Below, piece by piece: positions 1 through 10,964 of a DNA stretch of 64,000 nt; positions within the stretch are counted from its first letter, which is position 1, and each line of letters opens with the position of its first letter. This DNA comes from Cadophora sp. MPI-SDFR-AT-0126. Taxonomy: Eukaryota; Ascomycota; Leotiomycetes; Helotiales; Ploettnerulaceae. The translations under genes and the position numbers were made by a program. The notes under the pieces are model-generated. The model had not been told where the DNA came from and ran no database searches. It was given only the letters and a program-made list of their open reading frames with translations. The DNA lies in the NCBI GenBank assembly GCA_020747065.1, contig JAGMVK010000030.1, forward strand, positions 1 through 64,000. The letters run 5' to 3'.

Positions 1-225
1 TTAAAATATATATAAAAAAAATATAAGTAAAATAACTTTTTATAATATTTTACTAAGACTTATTTTAATTAGTTCTTATAGTAAATTTCGTAAAATAACT
101 CAATTTTATTAGCTAATTACTCGAATTTACTTATTATATATAAGAATAGATATTTTAGACTTAAAGACTCAACCTTGAAACTTTTATTCTTATTGTCTTA
201 TTTTAAGTATAAGTACAACCTTTGC
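1..225. repeat. Repeat copy A, strongly RIP-mutated
   Basis: This block aligns by eye with about 505-715. Wherever they differ, this copy mostly has T or A where the other has C or G, so it is the more heavily mutated one. No open frame is visible. This is the pattern RIP leaves on duplicated DNA in ascomycetes. Confidence 0.7.
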
Positions 226-246
226 CTCTAGTACTAACTAGAGGTT

Positions 247-487
247 TGTAAGATAGAGTATCACGGTAGGCGAAGCTTTAGGAATTCTGAATCAGGTAGT
301 TATTTTTTAGAAGAACTGAACTCTAGCCTCCTAAGGAGTCCAGAGGAGAAGCGTATATATACAGGAGGTCTTAGCGCAAGGGCTGGAACGCCGGCGTGAG
401 GAACTATACACCTGTGATAAGAGCTTCCCATAAGTTGCCGGCTCCCCTCCGCAACTGCACTGGCTCATAACAACTTCACACATAACA
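247..487. mobile_element. Solo LTR with 5-bp target duplication
   Basis: The block starts TGTAAG and ends CATAACA (TG...CA), and is flanked on both sides by AGGTT (242-246 and 488-492). It contains a symmetrical TATA-like GTATATATAC at 353-362, so its orientation is uncertain. No second copy or internal retroelement sequence adjoins it, so it is best read as a solo LTR left by recombination. It sits between the two copies of the flanking repeat. Confidence 0.72.
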
Positions 488-504
488 AGGTTATTCCCCC
501 GAGC

Positions 505-715
505 GATATATATAAAAAAACGTATAGGCAAAGTGTCTGTCCATAACGTTTTACTAAGACCTGCTCTAATTAGTTTATATAACGAATTTCGCGAAATAAC
601 TTGATTTCATTAGCTAATTACTCGAGCTCGCTTACTATACGCGAGAGTTGTTACCTTAGGCTTAAAGGCTTAACTTCAAAACTCCCCGCCGTCCTACTAA
701 GTACAGGTATAACCT
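505..715. repeat. Repeat copy B, less mutated
   Basis: This is the GC-richer partner of 1-225. Shared landmarks include TTTTACTAAGAC and ATTAGCTAATTACTCGA. It keeps CpG and CpA steps that have become TpA-rich in copy A. Confidence 0.7.
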
Positions 716-740
716 CCGCTGGGTAAGGGGGGGAGTTTAA

Positions 741-757
741 GGGGGGGGGGGGGGGGG
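741..757. repeat. Run of 17 G
   Basis: A homopolymer of 17 G is followed shortly by a C run (CCGAAGGGGCCCCCC), so it could fold into a small GC hairpin. Such tracts are prone to slippage and consensus errors, so the length is uncertain. Confidence 0.6.
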
Positions 758-774
758 CCGAAGGGGCCCCCCCT

Positions 775-890
775 CTCAACTATACTACTTCTGTATAGAC
801 TCGTAAATAACAGAGTCTTGCTTTCAAGATCGCGCTAAAACTCTGAACAGCAGGTATAGCAGGCACTGGAGGCATTGACGTCGTTAGACG
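775..890. repeat. Repeat copy C (pair with 937-1066)
   Basis: The block from CTCAACTATACTACTT through GACGTCGATAGTATA recurs at 937-1066. This copy keeps C and G at many positions where the second has T and A. No coding potential is seen. Confidence 0.7.
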
Positions 891-936
891 TCGATAGTAT
901 ACTAGGTAAAGAGAATAAAGACGCTCTTCTCTCTCT

Positions 937-1066
937 TAACTATATTATAGTACTTTCGTATAGACTTATAAATAATAGAGTCTTGTTTTCGAGATCGCAC
1001 TAAAACTCCGAATAGTAAATATAGTAGGTATTAGAGACATTAATATCGTTAGACATCGACGGTATA
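937..1066. repeat. Repeat copy D (pair with 775-890)
   Basis: This is the partner of 775-890 with further C-to-T and G-to-A changes, for example GCAGGCACTGG against GTAGGTATTAG. The stretch 1067-1363 that follows holds no gene I can support. Confidence 0.7.
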
Positions 1067-1363
1067 AAATCTATAACTATATAATAAAGAAGATATAGAA
1101 AGGTAAAAGTAATATACAAGGAGATTCGCTTTATCTCGCTTAGCCTCGCTTAAGCGGATACCCGGAAATTGCCCTGAAATCAAGTATTTACTCTGAGGCT
1201 CTGTCATGAGGCTTTGCCGTCACACATACCACCATTTCTAATACCCGTGATTAGTAAAACAGCCTTGTTAAAGCTCGGCCCCAGGTCGGTCGACCCTCTC
1301 TCGGATAAGCAATTCTAATGATGGGTTATTTTAGCGCTCATGCCCGCCCTGCTCTCTTCTACA

Positions 1364-2425
1364 TCAAGATAGACATTTCACTACACAGAAGAACTGATCA
1401 GCGGTTGTCACCAATCGTGCTTGAATGCTCATCTGACTTACCTCCGTCGGATCAAAGCTGCCAAGTTCAAGGCTTTGAACGAATGATTTCGTTTTGAGCG
1501 ACACCCTTCTGGGTCGAAATTCCAGTAGATAGCCCTCTATGCTTAGACAAAGTGCGTTCTGGACCCTTGACAGCGACAGAGCCTGTTGTGGAAGGGATTC
1601 CATGTAACAGTGTCGGATCTTATGCAATATTTCAACAACGCTTTGCATGCTATCAATGTTAATTTTGCAGGCGACCATGTTGATGATCGGACCGACAATC
1701 TCATTCGACTGGGAAATCACGTCCTGAGACAAGAATAACTGAAGCATGGCGAACTCTTTCCGGTGTATCGGTTCAGAACAAGTCCCCAGGGATATGATGT
1801 TCGCAACTGATATCTCGTGTTGTCTGCAGAAGTCGTGGATCAGAGTCGCATATAGAACAGAAACTTTCATTGTTTGTATGGTGCATTTTTAGCGGCTTCG
1901 TCACCCATCAGAGGAAAAGAGCAGGGCTCTACACCAGCGAGATACAGCCCAGGTCTGCTGAGAGGCTTGAAGATCGCTGGTGGGGATGCGATATCACCTT
2001 ACTATACGACGGACCGAATGGACTCGGTTTATGGTCGTACGCGGCTCGTAAGTCTGGAAATAGAATATGCGTTGAGAATCCGTCTATAATGGCGTGGTTG
2101 ACCTCCAGACTGAGGAGAATCCTTCCATCAGTCCTCTCACGAATGGTTGAAGACCTCGCTGCCCGGCAGGGGTAGGATCGTAGGAGCCTTTGAACCATTG
2201 TATATCACACGCCCCATCTTGCCGAGTGAATGTGACGCTCGGCTTTGGATTCTTGAGGATAAAATGCGCCTGGCCTGAATGACCAGACAGGTTGTCAATG
2301 AAAATGGTGCGGAGAATTGTACCACAGCCTCCCAAGCTGTTCAAGGTTCTCGAAATCGATCGATCGTGCCCCGAATCCTGATTATATCTCGAAGCTGAAA
2401 CGAACGCGGTGGTGAGAGGGTTCAA
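1364..2425 (-). pseudogene. NRPS condensation-domain remnant
   Basis: Broken minus-strand reading of a nonribosomal peptide synthetase condensation domain. Around 2130 the frame carries NHAIIDG, a variant of the HHxxxDG catalytic motif. The 168-residue frame 1364-1870 carries VGPIINMVACKINID, matching the VGPxINTVPVRV core of fungal LCL/DCL domains, followed by SVVEILHKI. At 2200-2330 CGTILRTIFID and LKNPKPSVTF fit the N-terminal lobe. The pieces lie in order in different frames, so there are at least two frameshifts. About 350 residues survive of the usual ~450. It belongs with the epimerization and adenylation pieces upstream on the same strand, but an F-box fragment and about 1.8 kb of unassigned DNA separate it from them. 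Not functional. Confidence 0.72.
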
Positions 2426-2533
2426 CTTGACCCTGATACATTTCTGTCGGACTTCTCTCTAAAATCCGCACATTATGGCCCAGGTGCTTCAACATCAGGC
2501 CGCTTATCCGGCCTCTCCAAGACCTTCCCACCT

Positions 2534-2911
2534 TCATTGTGAGTCCGAGTCTTTGTAGTTACATGCCCTGGGAGGGGAGAGGCCGGAATCTGGTATCATT
2601 TCATGTGTCCTGGACATGGCGCATATGGTATGATGCATGTGATCCGGTAAATCTTGCTCCAGAAGCTCCAAGAGCTCAAGTATGTCGTCGTTGTTCATGA
2701 AGCAGCACGAATTCGTAGAGAGACAGTAGATAGGTAGGCAGGTGAGAGCGAAGTTTGCACCTGCGCTCGGTGGAAGAAAGTCGCTAATCTGAAGTATGAT
2801 CTCATTAGGTAATAGTCGGAACGGAGACGTCTTGAGGGAGGTGGAAAGTTGTTTAGGTTTTTGAAACAGGCTAAAATAGCTACTACGGAAAGAAAACTCC
2901 CCATGGCACAA
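2534..2911 (-). pseudogene. F-box protein fragment
   Basis: This 125-residue frame has a recognisable F-box at about residues 31-60: FRLLPNEIILQISDFLPP, then ALTCLPIYCLS. F-box proteins recruit substrates to SCF ubiquitin ligases, and the many fungal members usually run to 250-400 residues. Here only the F-box and a short tail remain. The frame reaches a stop just before the condensation-domain remnant on the same strand, so it is probably a truncated gene fragment placed among NRPS debris. A short intact F-box-only protein cannot be excluded. Confidence 0.5.
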
Positions 2912-4732
2912 TCAGACCCCCTGTAAGTGGACTTGTACTAAAAAAAATCTTGCTTCCTACCTTTTGGAGGCTCTCGAAGTATTTAAGCCTATCTCTTTCC
3001 CCATCAACGATGCTGACATATCTAGTTTGCATTGGACTTCATCTTTCCCAGTCCGAATTGAGTTAACAGCATATACGAATTTGCTTCAAGAAGATCTTCC
3101 ACCTGAGGATACGGTCGAAAACAGAGTTGGGATATCGTCTCTCAGGAATGGGTCGCTCCATGGATCTGCTAGAAGCCGAGGAGAGACCGTGTATCCTGCT
3201 GCCAGAGTTGTGGCGACTGTTGCTGAGTTCAGTAGCGTGACGAAGAAGATATGCTGGTAAAGGAAGGTCTGAAGTGTATGAAGAAAACCTATCAGACCAT
3301 GGAATGCTACATCGAGGAAGAGCCACGATCTCGCGGTACCGAGCAGTACTTTGCCGTGCTTCGTGCTCGATGATAACCACCTACCCCCCGCGCGCTAGGG
3401 ACTGTCATTCTCGAGGAAGAGCAAGCTCATTCTGAGAATGTGACGGGAAAATCCTTTAACGACTCTGACAGACAGTAAGACACTTCTCCGTCTCTATCCC
3501 AGCGCTCCTGTCACTTTGTACCTTGTGCCTTATACCTTGTGCCTGCTCGGCTCTTTGACTTGGCTGATGAGGATGCCCTCTTACATCGGAGAGCAGGGGA
3601 AGGCATCTTCGATATCCGTGACTTCTTATATGCCCAACCTTGGTACTACGACGTCGTGGAAGCCAGATAGATCCCTGTACTCTCCGAACGCAAATGGCAA
3701 GTCGCTCGAAGTTCATTTGGTACTTTTGCCATCTAAAGAATTGACGAGGGTCGCGATGGGCGCCTCGTATTGGCTGAGCCAAGTCCGCTTTGGATGTCTG
3801 AGTCGTAAAAGCACGAAATCACGAGGCAACCGTTATTGACTTGTGCTTCGATGTCAAAGATAGAAACCGCTTGACGCGACAAGCAAGCTGCGAGTGGAAT
3901 TCCGTCCCATCCGGCAGTGGCTGTTGATGATCGTTCGTTCCCTGGCAAAGCAAGACTCAAGATCTGCTCAAGCCGAGTTGCCTCGATGGATGACGGCGTT
4001 GAGTATGTCCTGCTGCCTTCGAATCATGATCTCGTAAGGTTTCTTCAGTGTAGCTACCATCTTTGGAGAAAAATACACTATGGACTACTCGTGCACAATG
4101 CCGCCCTCCTACATGGAAAAGAAACCTCGAAGAATATCCAAGATGTTACTTTCAGTTCAATTCGCCAAAACTCCTCGTCAAGCACACTTTCCAGCAGAAT
4201 TGAACATCGAAATTGTTCAGGACGACCTCTCAGGAGTGAGCACGAAGGTTCATTTGGATAACTTCGACTTTTGCTTTGTGGGATAATAGCGGTAATGGAG
4301 GAAATGGCTGCGAGGCTAGCCATGGTCGTCACCTAGGCCGTGACATTGTGACTCTTCATAACCAACCAGCTCTGCAGATCCTGTGACATTCCCCATCAAT
4401 GATCGATCACCGTACGAACTGGAAACAGGAGGTACAGGGCTTCCGTCGGGTGTTGGCGGCTGGTCGATTGGGATCATGCAGCTGCACGTGTCGAGATAGA
4501 ACGTCCCTAGTATCGCCGTCAGTAACGAGATCGTATGGCAGGAGTTCCACGAGAGGCGTAGTTGCGATCGAAGAGCCTGCTACAGCGAGGACACGGGTAC
4601 CTACTGTTGTTAGTTGTGAAGACCACAGGAGTGGACAAGATCGCTGACCTGGCTATAGTGGTGGACATACTCGGTCTCTCATCTTGTTCGGAACAGGACG
4701 AAGTGTTGCTGCTGCTACGACTACTACTGCCA
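2912..4732. other. Unassigned region between NRPS pieces
   Basis: GC content here resembles genes rather than RIP-mutated repeats, but no frame exceeds about 115 residues and I recognise no domain. A plus-strand frame at 3917-4261 and another near 3540-3660 look somewhat protein-like and may be decayed coding sequence. Confidence 0.3.
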
Positions 4733-5700
4733 CTACTCAGTGCTCTGACGTTGCTGGACGCTCAACGGACTCAGCAATGTAGGCTGATGGTCGCCCACCA
4801 GACTTTGGTATAGTCCTTGGTAATCGAAGACAATTTCCATGGGTGAACTTTGAGCTAAGGTGTGGATACCCTCGTCGTTCAGGAGAAATGAGATAAGACC
4901 AGCGCTTTTGTGGGAGACGGTGTAGACAATCCTTTCTTTCTCGAATTGCATCCAAAATGTCGCCTTGATCCTGACTATCCCTGGACATCTGCGCCGGGAA
5001 TATCATACTGAGCCAGCCTACGGTACGGGAAATATCCAGGCTGTTATTCCATCTCTCCTGACCGCGGCCTACAGTAGAGATTGTAGGTAATGGCTGATCC
5101 TTGAATTCTTGGCCAAAGGAGTGGATGAGAGCAGCAATCATTGGCTCGACGGACTCAGTCTGGAAGGCATAAATTGCGGCCCTCAGGAGCTTTGAGGCCA
5201 CTGTCCGGTCTAGGGTGAGTTGTTGCGTAGTGGTGCGGCCCATTGTGTTCATCTGCACGTCCAAGTCCCAGCAAGAGGTAGAAGGCGGATTGATATCGAA
5301 CCTCAGTACCGTGCGAGGTTGAAGCTCTGCCTTTGCGTAATCCCGTTGGCTTTGACACCAAGATTTAAATGTCACCGTGGGCCGGCTGGATAAGTTTTGA
5401 GACAACAGGAGCTCCTCGAATCACACGCCAAGATACCAGGTTCACAACAAGGTGGTGGATTGTGATAAACAAACTTTGATAACGGCATCGAAGAACACTG
5501 CCGAGAGAAGTGGCCCTGTTTCGATATCGAGAGACTCTCGACAACGCGTGATGTCACCTCCATAGAGATAGCCGTGGAAAAGCGGACTTGATATGAGCCA
5601 TCGGTGATGATCTGAGACCACTGGTTTTCTAGCGACGAAGTGAATCGAGCACGTACCATTGGGTGCCGCTGAATGATAGCTCGCACACTATCGGCTATTA
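4733..5700 (-). pseudogene. NRPS epimerization-type domain remnant
   Basis: Minus-strand remnant of an epimerization (or closely related condensation) domain. In order: RAIIQRHPMVRARF near the N-end; LAAxxHSFGQ-like AALIHSFGQEF; the E4-like motif DISRTVGWLSMIFP after GRGQERW; and, one frame over (4733-4951), PMEIVFDYQGLYQSL, matching the FNYLGxYxxL motif near the end of these domains. The SRTVGW plus FNYxG combination favours an E domain, which converts the carrier-bound L residue to D. At least two frameshifts are needed, near 5390 and 4940. In minus-strand order it follows the A-T piece, from which a transposon separates it. Confidence 0.68.
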
Positions 5701-5835
5701 CCGTCGGTATGACTCTGGTTAGCGCTAGGAAGAAGTACTGATCAGAGCACCGGCTTGTTTCGGTTGTTGGGTTGTTTTGAAAAAACGGTTGTTAGATTGG
5801 GGATAAGCCAACTGAAGTGTTCAAGCAATCGGCAC

Positions 5836-7220
5836 TACAGTACTAGGCAACTGATATTTACCTGGTTAGCGAGAACACCCAAATCAATATTCCGCTCTCA
5901 ACACAACTCTTTGAATTACTTTACAACCACATTAGTTATATACAAAATAATTATATCAATTTAATCGCTATGATCTCTAGTTTCCAAATCTGCAATCAGT
6001 TTCCTCGTAAGTTACGTACAAACCTCAATATTTCGTATGCCACCTGTCTGCGGCAATACAAGCCTCAATTCTAGCCGACATACTCGCACCTAAAGTATCA
6101 AATAACGACTTATCTAAAGTGTCCCACGCAGCCTGTAAACAACTTTCCATACGTTGTCTTGCGTGCTCTGATTGCGATTTGTCGGCCGCAACGTCAGGGA
6201 ACATATCGTAAAGGCGTTTCTTGAGGTGCCACTACACGTGCTTAATTGGGTTAAGATCAGGAGAGAAAGGCGGCTAATTCACAACTAAAGTAATTCGTTT
6301 TCCTTCAAACCAAAGTCGAACCTTCCTTGCAGTATGTATTGAAGTGTTGTCTTGCATAAATTCGTACTTAGCGTTCAAATCCTCGAAAATTGGTCCAACT
6401 TCAGCGTTTAAGACCTCTAAGTAAGACTCGGCCGAATACCCATGTTTCTTCGACTTAAAATCGCGGTCCATGATATAAAGGTTGCTCCTCCCGTTGTCCC
6501 AAAAGGCTCCCCAGACTATAACCTTCATATTCTTCTTGCAGTTGTACGTTTGGATCATGTTTCGATCCCACTTCTGTGCTGGCGTACGAAAGCACTATTC
6601 CGCGTTTTTACCCCGCCCCCGCTCTACAGAGTACTCGTCGCTCCAGTATACCATTCCCTATTCCTTAATACTCCAACTTCTATGCGCAAGGCACCAGGAA
6701 AGACGCTTCGCTGCGTGTATTTCCGTAAGTTCAGGTCTCCTTTTAGCTCTCTAATTAGCGATTCCATGCTCCTTCAAGATTTTCTTAATTGTTGTCTCCT
6801 TATAACCCAGCGAATAGGCTGTAATAACCTCTTTGTATGTATCTTTCGGGTGGAGGCGAACGTGTCGTAGGAGTTTCCTTTCTTCTGCAATTGTATACGA
6901 TTTGCCCCTTGGTTTGCGAGGTATGGGCTTCCCTTCGTCGCGGAATGGCTCTTGCTTAATCGTGTATCTGACGGTGCTGTAATCGAGTTTTAGGTCCCTC
7001 GCGATCTCGTATGGGTTTGTGTATCTGCGAGCTTGTCCAAGGATTTGTCCGCGTAGGAATGGAGAGAGTTCACATCCTTTCCCCCGATTCCCAGACGTCG
7101 CAGCAAGAGGAGTACGTTGAGGTGGCATTTTTGTTGTAGTTGTAAAGAGGAAGAGAAACGCGTGTCGCGAAAAGTCGCGGTTTTACACTTTTCGGTTAAT
7201 ATCAGTTGGTGGGGACTGTA
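5836..7220 (-). mobile_element. Tc1/mariner-type transposon, inactivated
   Basis: A 1.38-kb element inserted at TA. Both ends read TACAGT inward, with imperfect terminal inverted repeats at 5838-5862 and 7194-7218 sharing CAACTGATATT and ACC. The flanking TA is present on both sides. Inside is one transposase frame killed by five stops. The element lies between the carrier-protein end (7290) and epimerization start (5700) of the NRPS wreck, so it split that gene or landed in its remains. No related copy is seen in the window. Confidence 0.88.
6025..7128 (-). pseudogene. Tc1-type transposase with five TAG stops
   Basis: A single minus-strand frame of 368 codons from ATG at 7128 to TGA at 6025, with no frameshift, interrupted only by five TAG codons. 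Each replaces an expected tryptophan, for example before PPFSPDLNPI and in the HVWWHLKK-like block (6232-6234). The N-terminus has ELSPFLRGQILG, typical of the Tc1 helix-turn-helix. The first catalytic aspartate sits in YWSDEYSVERG and the second in MQDNTSIHTA. The third acidic residue, normally E in NPIEHVW, is K here (AAG at 6241-6243). TGG to TAG and GAG to AAG are all CpA-to-TpA changes on the plus strand, the RIP context. It cannot encode an active enzyme. Confidence 0.9.
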
Positions 7221-7289
7221 TCAGGCCGGAATTCTGGAGTAGGTTGGAAACGGGCAGCCTTTACAACTCTCGCAAGTAGAGCAGTAGTC

Positions 7290-9010
7290 TTCGCCTAGAG
7301 AATGTCGTGGGTTGGTAAAGGTGATTCCAACGGATCTTGCTGCTGAAGAGAGTTGCATCGCCGTGATGGAATCCCCTCCGAGTCGGAAGAAATTATCGTT
7401 AATCCCGATGTTGGGAATGTCGGTAATTAAGCTCTCGGACCATAATCGTAGCAGACGCCGTTCCGTGTCAGTCTATGGTTGTTGACTTGTCTCCACATTG
7501 TCCCTCGGCCAACTTCTGGGCAGACATCCCTGCAAAACTTTCATGGAGTGCCTTCCGGTGTGTTTTTCCAGAGTGTGTCATCGGAAGTCGAGCCACGGTA
7601 AAGTTTACCGATGGAACCATGTAGCTTGTAAGGTGAGTTTGCAACTGCATTTCCAGCTCCGTGGGTACGGGAATCATTCGAGCCATCACACTCCTCTCGA
7701 CGATGGCAGTCTCTTTGGCATCTTTGCGCTGAAGGAACGCTCCCAGCATTGAATTCGAACCTGATCGCGAGATGACTTCTGCAACTACACCTGCAATGCT
7801 GGGAATGCAGTCTCGCACATGGCATCCTACCTCAGTGAGCTCCGCCCGCTGACCTCGCACCTTGACCTGTGTGTCTTCCCGACTGTGGAATTGGAAGCTG
7901 CCATCGGGGGTGTATTTGACCAAGTCACCCGTCTTATTTAGACGACCGACCTGGCGCTCCGGCAAGCAACCAAGGGGGATCCTGGATGAATGCCGCCGTG
8001 GTCGCCGGAACGTCCTTCAGATAGCTGCGCGCCAACAATGGACCTTCGATTAGAAGCTCCCCAAGAGTACTGAAGGGGGCGAGTCTGTTGAAGTCGTCGG
8101 GATCCACCACCCAGCCACCGAGCCAACGGCTCTGCCAATGCTCCTCGGATAAGAGCCCGGGATGATATCGGACACGGCACAGCTGATGCAGCATTCCGTG
8201 GGTCCGTAGCCGTTCATGAGCCGGATGATGGATCCCGATGTGGCGCAGTCAGACATGATCGCCTCTCCCACGAATATCGAGACCTGCACATTTTCCGGCT
8301 TGAGGGATCGTGCGACTGATATTGTCAGGATGGCGAAATTGAGGTCCATGTCGCGGATGGCCTGGCTCTCGGAAGGCACACAAACGCAGGCTCCATGAAT
8401 TAGGGTTGTCTGATCTCCATAATAGAGGCGTTGAATGTGTACGAGGAGAATTTCAGGACTCTCGAGTCAGTCTGGTAGCCCATTCTCTTTACATTTGCCA
8501 GACAGCTTGTGCTCGCAGCACCATACTCCACCATCACACCTTTGGCCTGCCAGTGCTGCCAGAGGTACAAATCGCATACGCCGCCGACGTACGGCTGACT
8601 GTAGGGAGTGTCTGTCCATTCGCAGCTGCCAGCATCTGCAGAGCACCGCGCCCAGCAGGCACCGCGACAGTTCCGGTCCCTGCCATCAGCCCTATGTGCT
8701 GAGGAGAAGCGAGGCAGGTATTGGCCTTGACCCCATCGAACACCTTCTGCCTGCGAATAGCCGGCTGTGCTTAATCAAGGGGAACAAATGCTGCTCCAGA
8801 TTTGAGAACAGCAAGCACTGCCACGACTGTCCACATCAACTTCTCAAAGCATAACGGTACCATCGCCTCGGGCTTAACACCCAGCTCAATCAAATAATGC
8901 TCTCGAAGCGTAAAAAATTCGTCTCATTCGGTAAATACGAGTTGACCATCCCACACATCTGCTGCAAGGCATTCCAGGTTGTTGGGGGGCGATATTGATG
9001 GCAAGGCTAT
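7290..9010 (-). pseudogene. NRPS adenylation + carrier domain remnant
   Basis: Decayed adenylation (A) and thiolation (T) domains in minus-strand order. A-domain pieces: [11 protein letters not shown] and [11 protein letters not shown] near 8870; AICTSGSTGRPKV (A3) near 8540; LMNGYGPTECC (A5) near 8190; GELLIEGPLLARSYL (A6) near 8030; KTGDLVKYTPDG with VKVRGQRAEL (A7/A8) near 7880; LPMTHSGKTHRKAL (A10) near 7550. The carrier follows at 7290-7460 with NDNFFRLGGDSITAMQL, which keeps the serine that would carry phosphopantetheine. Several frame changes and stops (for example after AAFVPLD near 8770) show it is dead. An A domain would activate one amino acid as its adenylate; the substrate cannot be read from this copy. 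Confidence 0.85.
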
Positions 9011-9394
9011 GCAGGCATGTCTGGGCCTTCTCTGGGACAAGTTCATTCTATCCCCAGATCAGACATGCTTGATAGTTGTCCTCCACTGAGGTAAACAAGA
9101 TTGTGCGAGAACTCTTGGTTTCCAGATCTACGAGTGTATCAAGGTGTCGAGATGTTTGGTTCCGCTGTCTATGAAATCAAAATATCATTCCCATCTATAG
9201 TCTAGATAGCAAGACTGCACAGTAACAAATTTTTCTCTGGTCCATCTTGATATCGACAATATGATCATTAGAGGCAACCCCAGAGACAAAGGCAAAGGCA
9301 ACACGAACATGGGAAAACAAGAGGACATGCACGTGATGCACATGGTGATGCACACGGACACGCGCCACATCAACAACTATGCGAGCTGTTTCGG

Positions 9395-10038
9395 TTGTGG
9401 CGGTCCACTATCCCAACTCGAGTTAGGGTAGTATCGGGCGCCCATGCGATCAGTCACGGCCTAGTCATACCAATGTCCTCATCCTCATCGTCGCTATCAC
9501 TACCTTCTAATACGTTGAGTCCGTTCTCTTTGACCTCAAAAATCAGACGCTCATCTTCAAGCTCTTTGTCCAGCTTTTCAAGCATGGACTCGACTACTCG
9601 AAAGGAAGATGGTACTTTTCAGACCCCAGATACAATAGAAGTGGAGGGGCAGGCGTGACCGCTACGACAACAATTCAGCCCGTTCCTGTCTATCAGACTC
9701 AAGCTCAACATCAAGTTGAAGATGAAGATGACGTCTCTTTGTCTTCCTCTGCTTCTACCTCGTTCTCTGCTACTCCAGGCTCCTCCGCCACATCACCAAG
9801 AATCGCCCCAGCACACAATCCTTCCGAGGCTGAGCAGCGAAGATACCAAGTTCGCGGCGCATTCCTTCTTGCAACTAACATGACACAGGCATTTGCTCCA
9901 TACGAAATCGATCCTATTACACGCTGGTCGAGTAGACGCATTACTACCGGTTGTGATCATCTCGACTTCGCCCGATACTGGCAGGCTAATATCCTCGAAG
10001 ACGTAGCAGAATATCTCTCAAGCACGCATGGACTTTGA
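9395..10038 (+). other. Ser-rich frames, possible 5' part of a broken gene
   Basis: Two adjoining plus-strand frames (9395-9658 and 9655-10038) overlap by a few bases. The first is rich in Ser/Leu; the second begins MTATTTIQPVPVYQ, passes through an acidic and Ser-rich stretch, then becomes more globular (RGAFLLATNMTQAF). No domain is recognised. They may be the start of the gene whose serine-peptidase-like end lies at 10965-11411. Between 10039 and 10964 only short frames remain. Confidence 0.3.
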
Positions 10039-10964
10039 ACTGCCTTCGCTCTGGCTTTACAATTGGTAGTGCTCCTCAAGCCAGAAACCCACTTGTCCTG
10101 GATATTTGGTTCACCGCCTCTCCAGTCTTCGCAACTAGTATGACCCAAGAGTCTGCATTGAAAGTGGTTGGAAGTGTAGCTGGTATCATTCCAAAGCATT
10201 GGCAGGGAGAAAAGTTTGTTCTTGATCATAACTCCAACTGTTCTATCTATATAGTTTCTCGACTATCGTATGTTCTTTACAGTGTATTCGTCGACATCTG
10301 CATTCCAGATCAGCGCTGCTCAGAGTTTCGGTCTAGCAGCCAAACCCCCGATTCTAGCAACAATCAAAAAAATCCTGTTCGGCGCATGGGTAGGACCGCC
10401 ATTAGCCTCGGAGCATATCCTCATACCGACCCTCCGCCTGCTGGATGGATCAATCGAGGCCCTCCATATCCTGGTGCATCCATTGGTCAACGCTCATCAG
10501 ATATACGCGAAGGTACTCTGACAATGTAAATCAAGCACGCACACCAATATTATCTTCTGGTCCCTCTTCATATCTGCCCTCCAGACCCAGGAATTGCCGT
10601 CGAATCCCCTCCACCTCGCAAGCAGAGCTCAGTCGAGCAAGGAATTCGAGACAAATCAGCTATTTTAGCCGATCTTAGCATTTCCGAAAGATGACGCCTC
10701 CTACTTACGTCAATGATATCTGTTCATTTTACAGAACCATTCTCTTGGCGCCAGTTTAGGATTAACTACGAGAAATGGGATCCTATACTTGGGCAAGTCG
10801 TGTTCTCTTCAAGAGCAAATAGCAAGGCTAGTGATTTCGATTGGGCGGGCCCTAGTAGAATTCAACCAACAAAGACAAATCCCAAGTCTCAATAGTGTAC
10901 GTATCCATAGTAACTCCGTTATGAGTTATTCAATAACTCAAATAGCACGTCACGAATAGTATCA

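Noticed and set aside
741..775. G-run followed by C-run as a terminator or functional hairpin
   Set aside because: It sits in decayed repeat DNA with no adjacent gene, and homopolymers of this kind are prone to sequencing error.
3456..3839. Overlapping 107-108-codon frames on both strands as small genes
   Set aside because: No motif, no start context and mutual overlap; they look like chance frames in decayed coding DNA.
7498..8854. Several plus-strand frames up to 139 codons across the NRPS A-domain region
   Set aside because: They are antisense shadows; the adenylation and carrier motifs all lie on the minus strand.
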